The position numbers were made by a program, and so were the translations under genes. From Akkermansiaceae bacterium (GTDB taxonomy: Bacteria > Verrucomicrobiota > Verrucomicrobiia > Verrucomicrobiales > Akkermansiaceae), in NCBI GenBank assembly GCA_028293225.1, contig JAQGPE010000758.1:1-8205 (forward strand): a stretch of DNA of 8,205 bases, read 5' to 3'. The notes under the pieces were generated by a model. That model was not told the origin of the DNA, made no database searches, and saw nothing but the letters and a program-made list of their open reading frames with translations. This document shows positions 7,700-8,205 of the stretch, one piece after another. Numbering within the stretch: position 1 is the first letter of the stretch; each line of letters begins with the position of its first letter.

Positions 7700-7712
7700 G
7701 TGCGAAGTGGAA
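7676..7712. repeat. Tandem-like 16-bp direct repeat at the start of the GT2 gene
   Basis: The 16-bp plus-strand unit CAAGTGCGAAGTGGAA occurs exactly at 7676-7691 and again at 7697-7712, a period of 21 bp (seven codons). The 5-bp spacer is AGTGA. Read on the minus strand, each copy ends in TTG, the two possible in-frame start codons of the GT2 gene. The surrounding bases (CACTT/CCACTT) are similarly simple, which suggests slippage or a small intergenic repeat that has spread into the gene start. Confidence 0.85.
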
Positions 7713-7756
7713 CAGCCGAAGATGAGTGAGTGAGGGAGGGGAGATTTTCCCGCTCT
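7700..7756. other. 57-bp spacer between acetyltransferase and GT2 genes
   Basis: This short spacer carries the outer part of the direct repeat and, on the plus strand, a GAGTGAGTGAGGGAGGGG purine run at 7724-7741. I see no Shine-Dalgarno sequence ahead of the GT2 start, no clear promoter and no terminator hairpin. Read-through from the acetyltransferase is the simplest way for GT2 to be transcribed. Confidence 0.5.
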
Positions 7757-8205
7757 CTACCTGAGCCATTTCGGCGGCAGAGGGACGCTGGTGGCGGGGT
7801 TGCCGCTGGCGAGGTGGGAGGCGGGGACATCCTTGGTGACCACGGCGCCGGCGGCGATGACCGCGCCGTCGCCGATGGTGACGCCTTTCAGGACGATCGC
7901 GCGGGCGCCGATGAAGCAGCCGCGGCCGATGATGACCGGGCGGGCGGTTTCGACCGGGGTGTCGCGCCAGGTCCAGTTTTCGCCGGGGAGGTGGAAATCA
8001 TTGTCCACGATTAGCGCGCCGGCGCCGACGATGGTGCCCTCGCCGATCTCGATCAGCCTGGCCGCGCAGAGGCAGGCGCCGCTGCAGCCGACGTTTCTGC
8101 CGAGCTCCAGGCGGGCCTCGCGATCCATGACCCAGAAGGTGCAGCGCGAGGAGCCGACCAGCGGATTGACCGCCTGGGTGCTGAAGATTTTCACGCCGGC
8201 GGAAA
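7757..8205 (-). CDS. Hexapeptide-repeat O-acetyltransferase (left-handed beta-helix), N-terminus beyond window edge
   Basis: The reading frame is open to the right edge and ends with TAG at 7759-7757, giving about 148 visible residues. Seen: repeated [LIV]-G-x-x hexads (for example [17 protein letters not shown] and [18 protein letters not shown]), the catalytic-histidine segment DNDFH, an Asn-Trp-containing loop after it, and the closing [21 protein letters not shown], followed by [14 protein letters not shown], the typical end of xenobiotic/WcaF-type acetyltransferases. Known: these trimeric cytoplasmic enzymes transfer acetyl from acetyl-CoA to a hydroxyl of a sugar. A GTG at 8194 could serve as a start, but the block SAGVKIF...NPL with no start in front resembles the interior of 180-220-residue homologues, so I infer that the true start lies outside the window. 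Likely target: a sugar of the local polysaccharide or its precursor. Confidence 0.87.
   Translation of the reverse strand, partial: SAGVKIFSTQAVNPLVGSSRCTFWVMDREARLELGRNVGCSGACLCAARLIEIGEGTIVGAGALIVDNDFHLPGENWTWRDTPVETARPVIIGRGCFIGARAIVLKGVTIGDGAVIAAGAVVTKDVPASHLASGNPATSVPLPPKWLR

Noticed and set aside
7676..7712. CRISPR-like array
   Set aside because: Only two 16-bp units with a 5-bp spacer, partly within a gene; no array and no cas genes.

Overview
All eight genes in this 8.2 kb window are read from the minus strand, so transcription runs from high to low coordinates. Base composition is strongly G+C-rich: one 60-base sample inside nadE (5641-5700) is 73% G+C. None of the seven gene starts visible has a convincing purine-rich Shine-Dalgarno sequence, and GTG and TTG starts appear to be used. 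This suits a Gram-negative, G+C-rich bacterium that often initiates without Shine-Dalgarno pairing. My guess is Verrucomicrobiota or a relative, but that rests on general style and no marker gene confirms it.

Layout in the direction of transcription: (1) 8205-7757, the C-terminal part of a left-handed beta-helix (hexapeptide-repeat) acetyltransferase that runs off the right edge. (2) 7699-6806, a family 2 glycosyltransferase whose only plausible starts are two TTG codons, each inside one copy of a 16-bp direct repeat. (3) 6786-4828, a glutamine-dependent NAD+ synthetase (nadE). (4) 4831-4370, a small DUF6714-like protein that overlaps nadE by 4 bp and is visibly less G+C-rich. (5) 4317-3163, a GT4-type glycosyltransferase, followed by a terminator-like hairpin. 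(6) 3042-1885, UDP-galactopyranose mutase (glf). (7) 1872-703, a second GT-B glycosyltransferase. (8) 706 to the left edge, the N-terminal 235 residues of a membrane acyltransferase (acyltransferase 3 family).

Six of the eight genes fit a cell-surface polysaccharide locus (O-antigen, capsule or exopolysaccharide). Glf makes UDP-galactofuranose, three glycosyltransferases build the repeat unit, and one cytoplasmic and one membrane acyltransferase could O-acylate it. The hairpin at 3123-3158 and the 120-bp gap beside it suggest that glf, the second GT-B enzyme and the membrane acyltransferase form their own downstream transcription unit. The last two of these are coupled by an ATGA overlap. The pair nadE plus the DUF6714-like gene is the odd insertion in an otherwise sugar-dedicated run.

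I see no RNA gene, transposase, CRISPR array, integrase or attachment site. No wholly new system is evident. The points most worth a second look are the repeat-borne duplicate start codons of the GT2 gene, the nadE/DUF6714 pair and its composition shift, and the missing first glutamate of the EX7E motif in the second GT-B enzyme.
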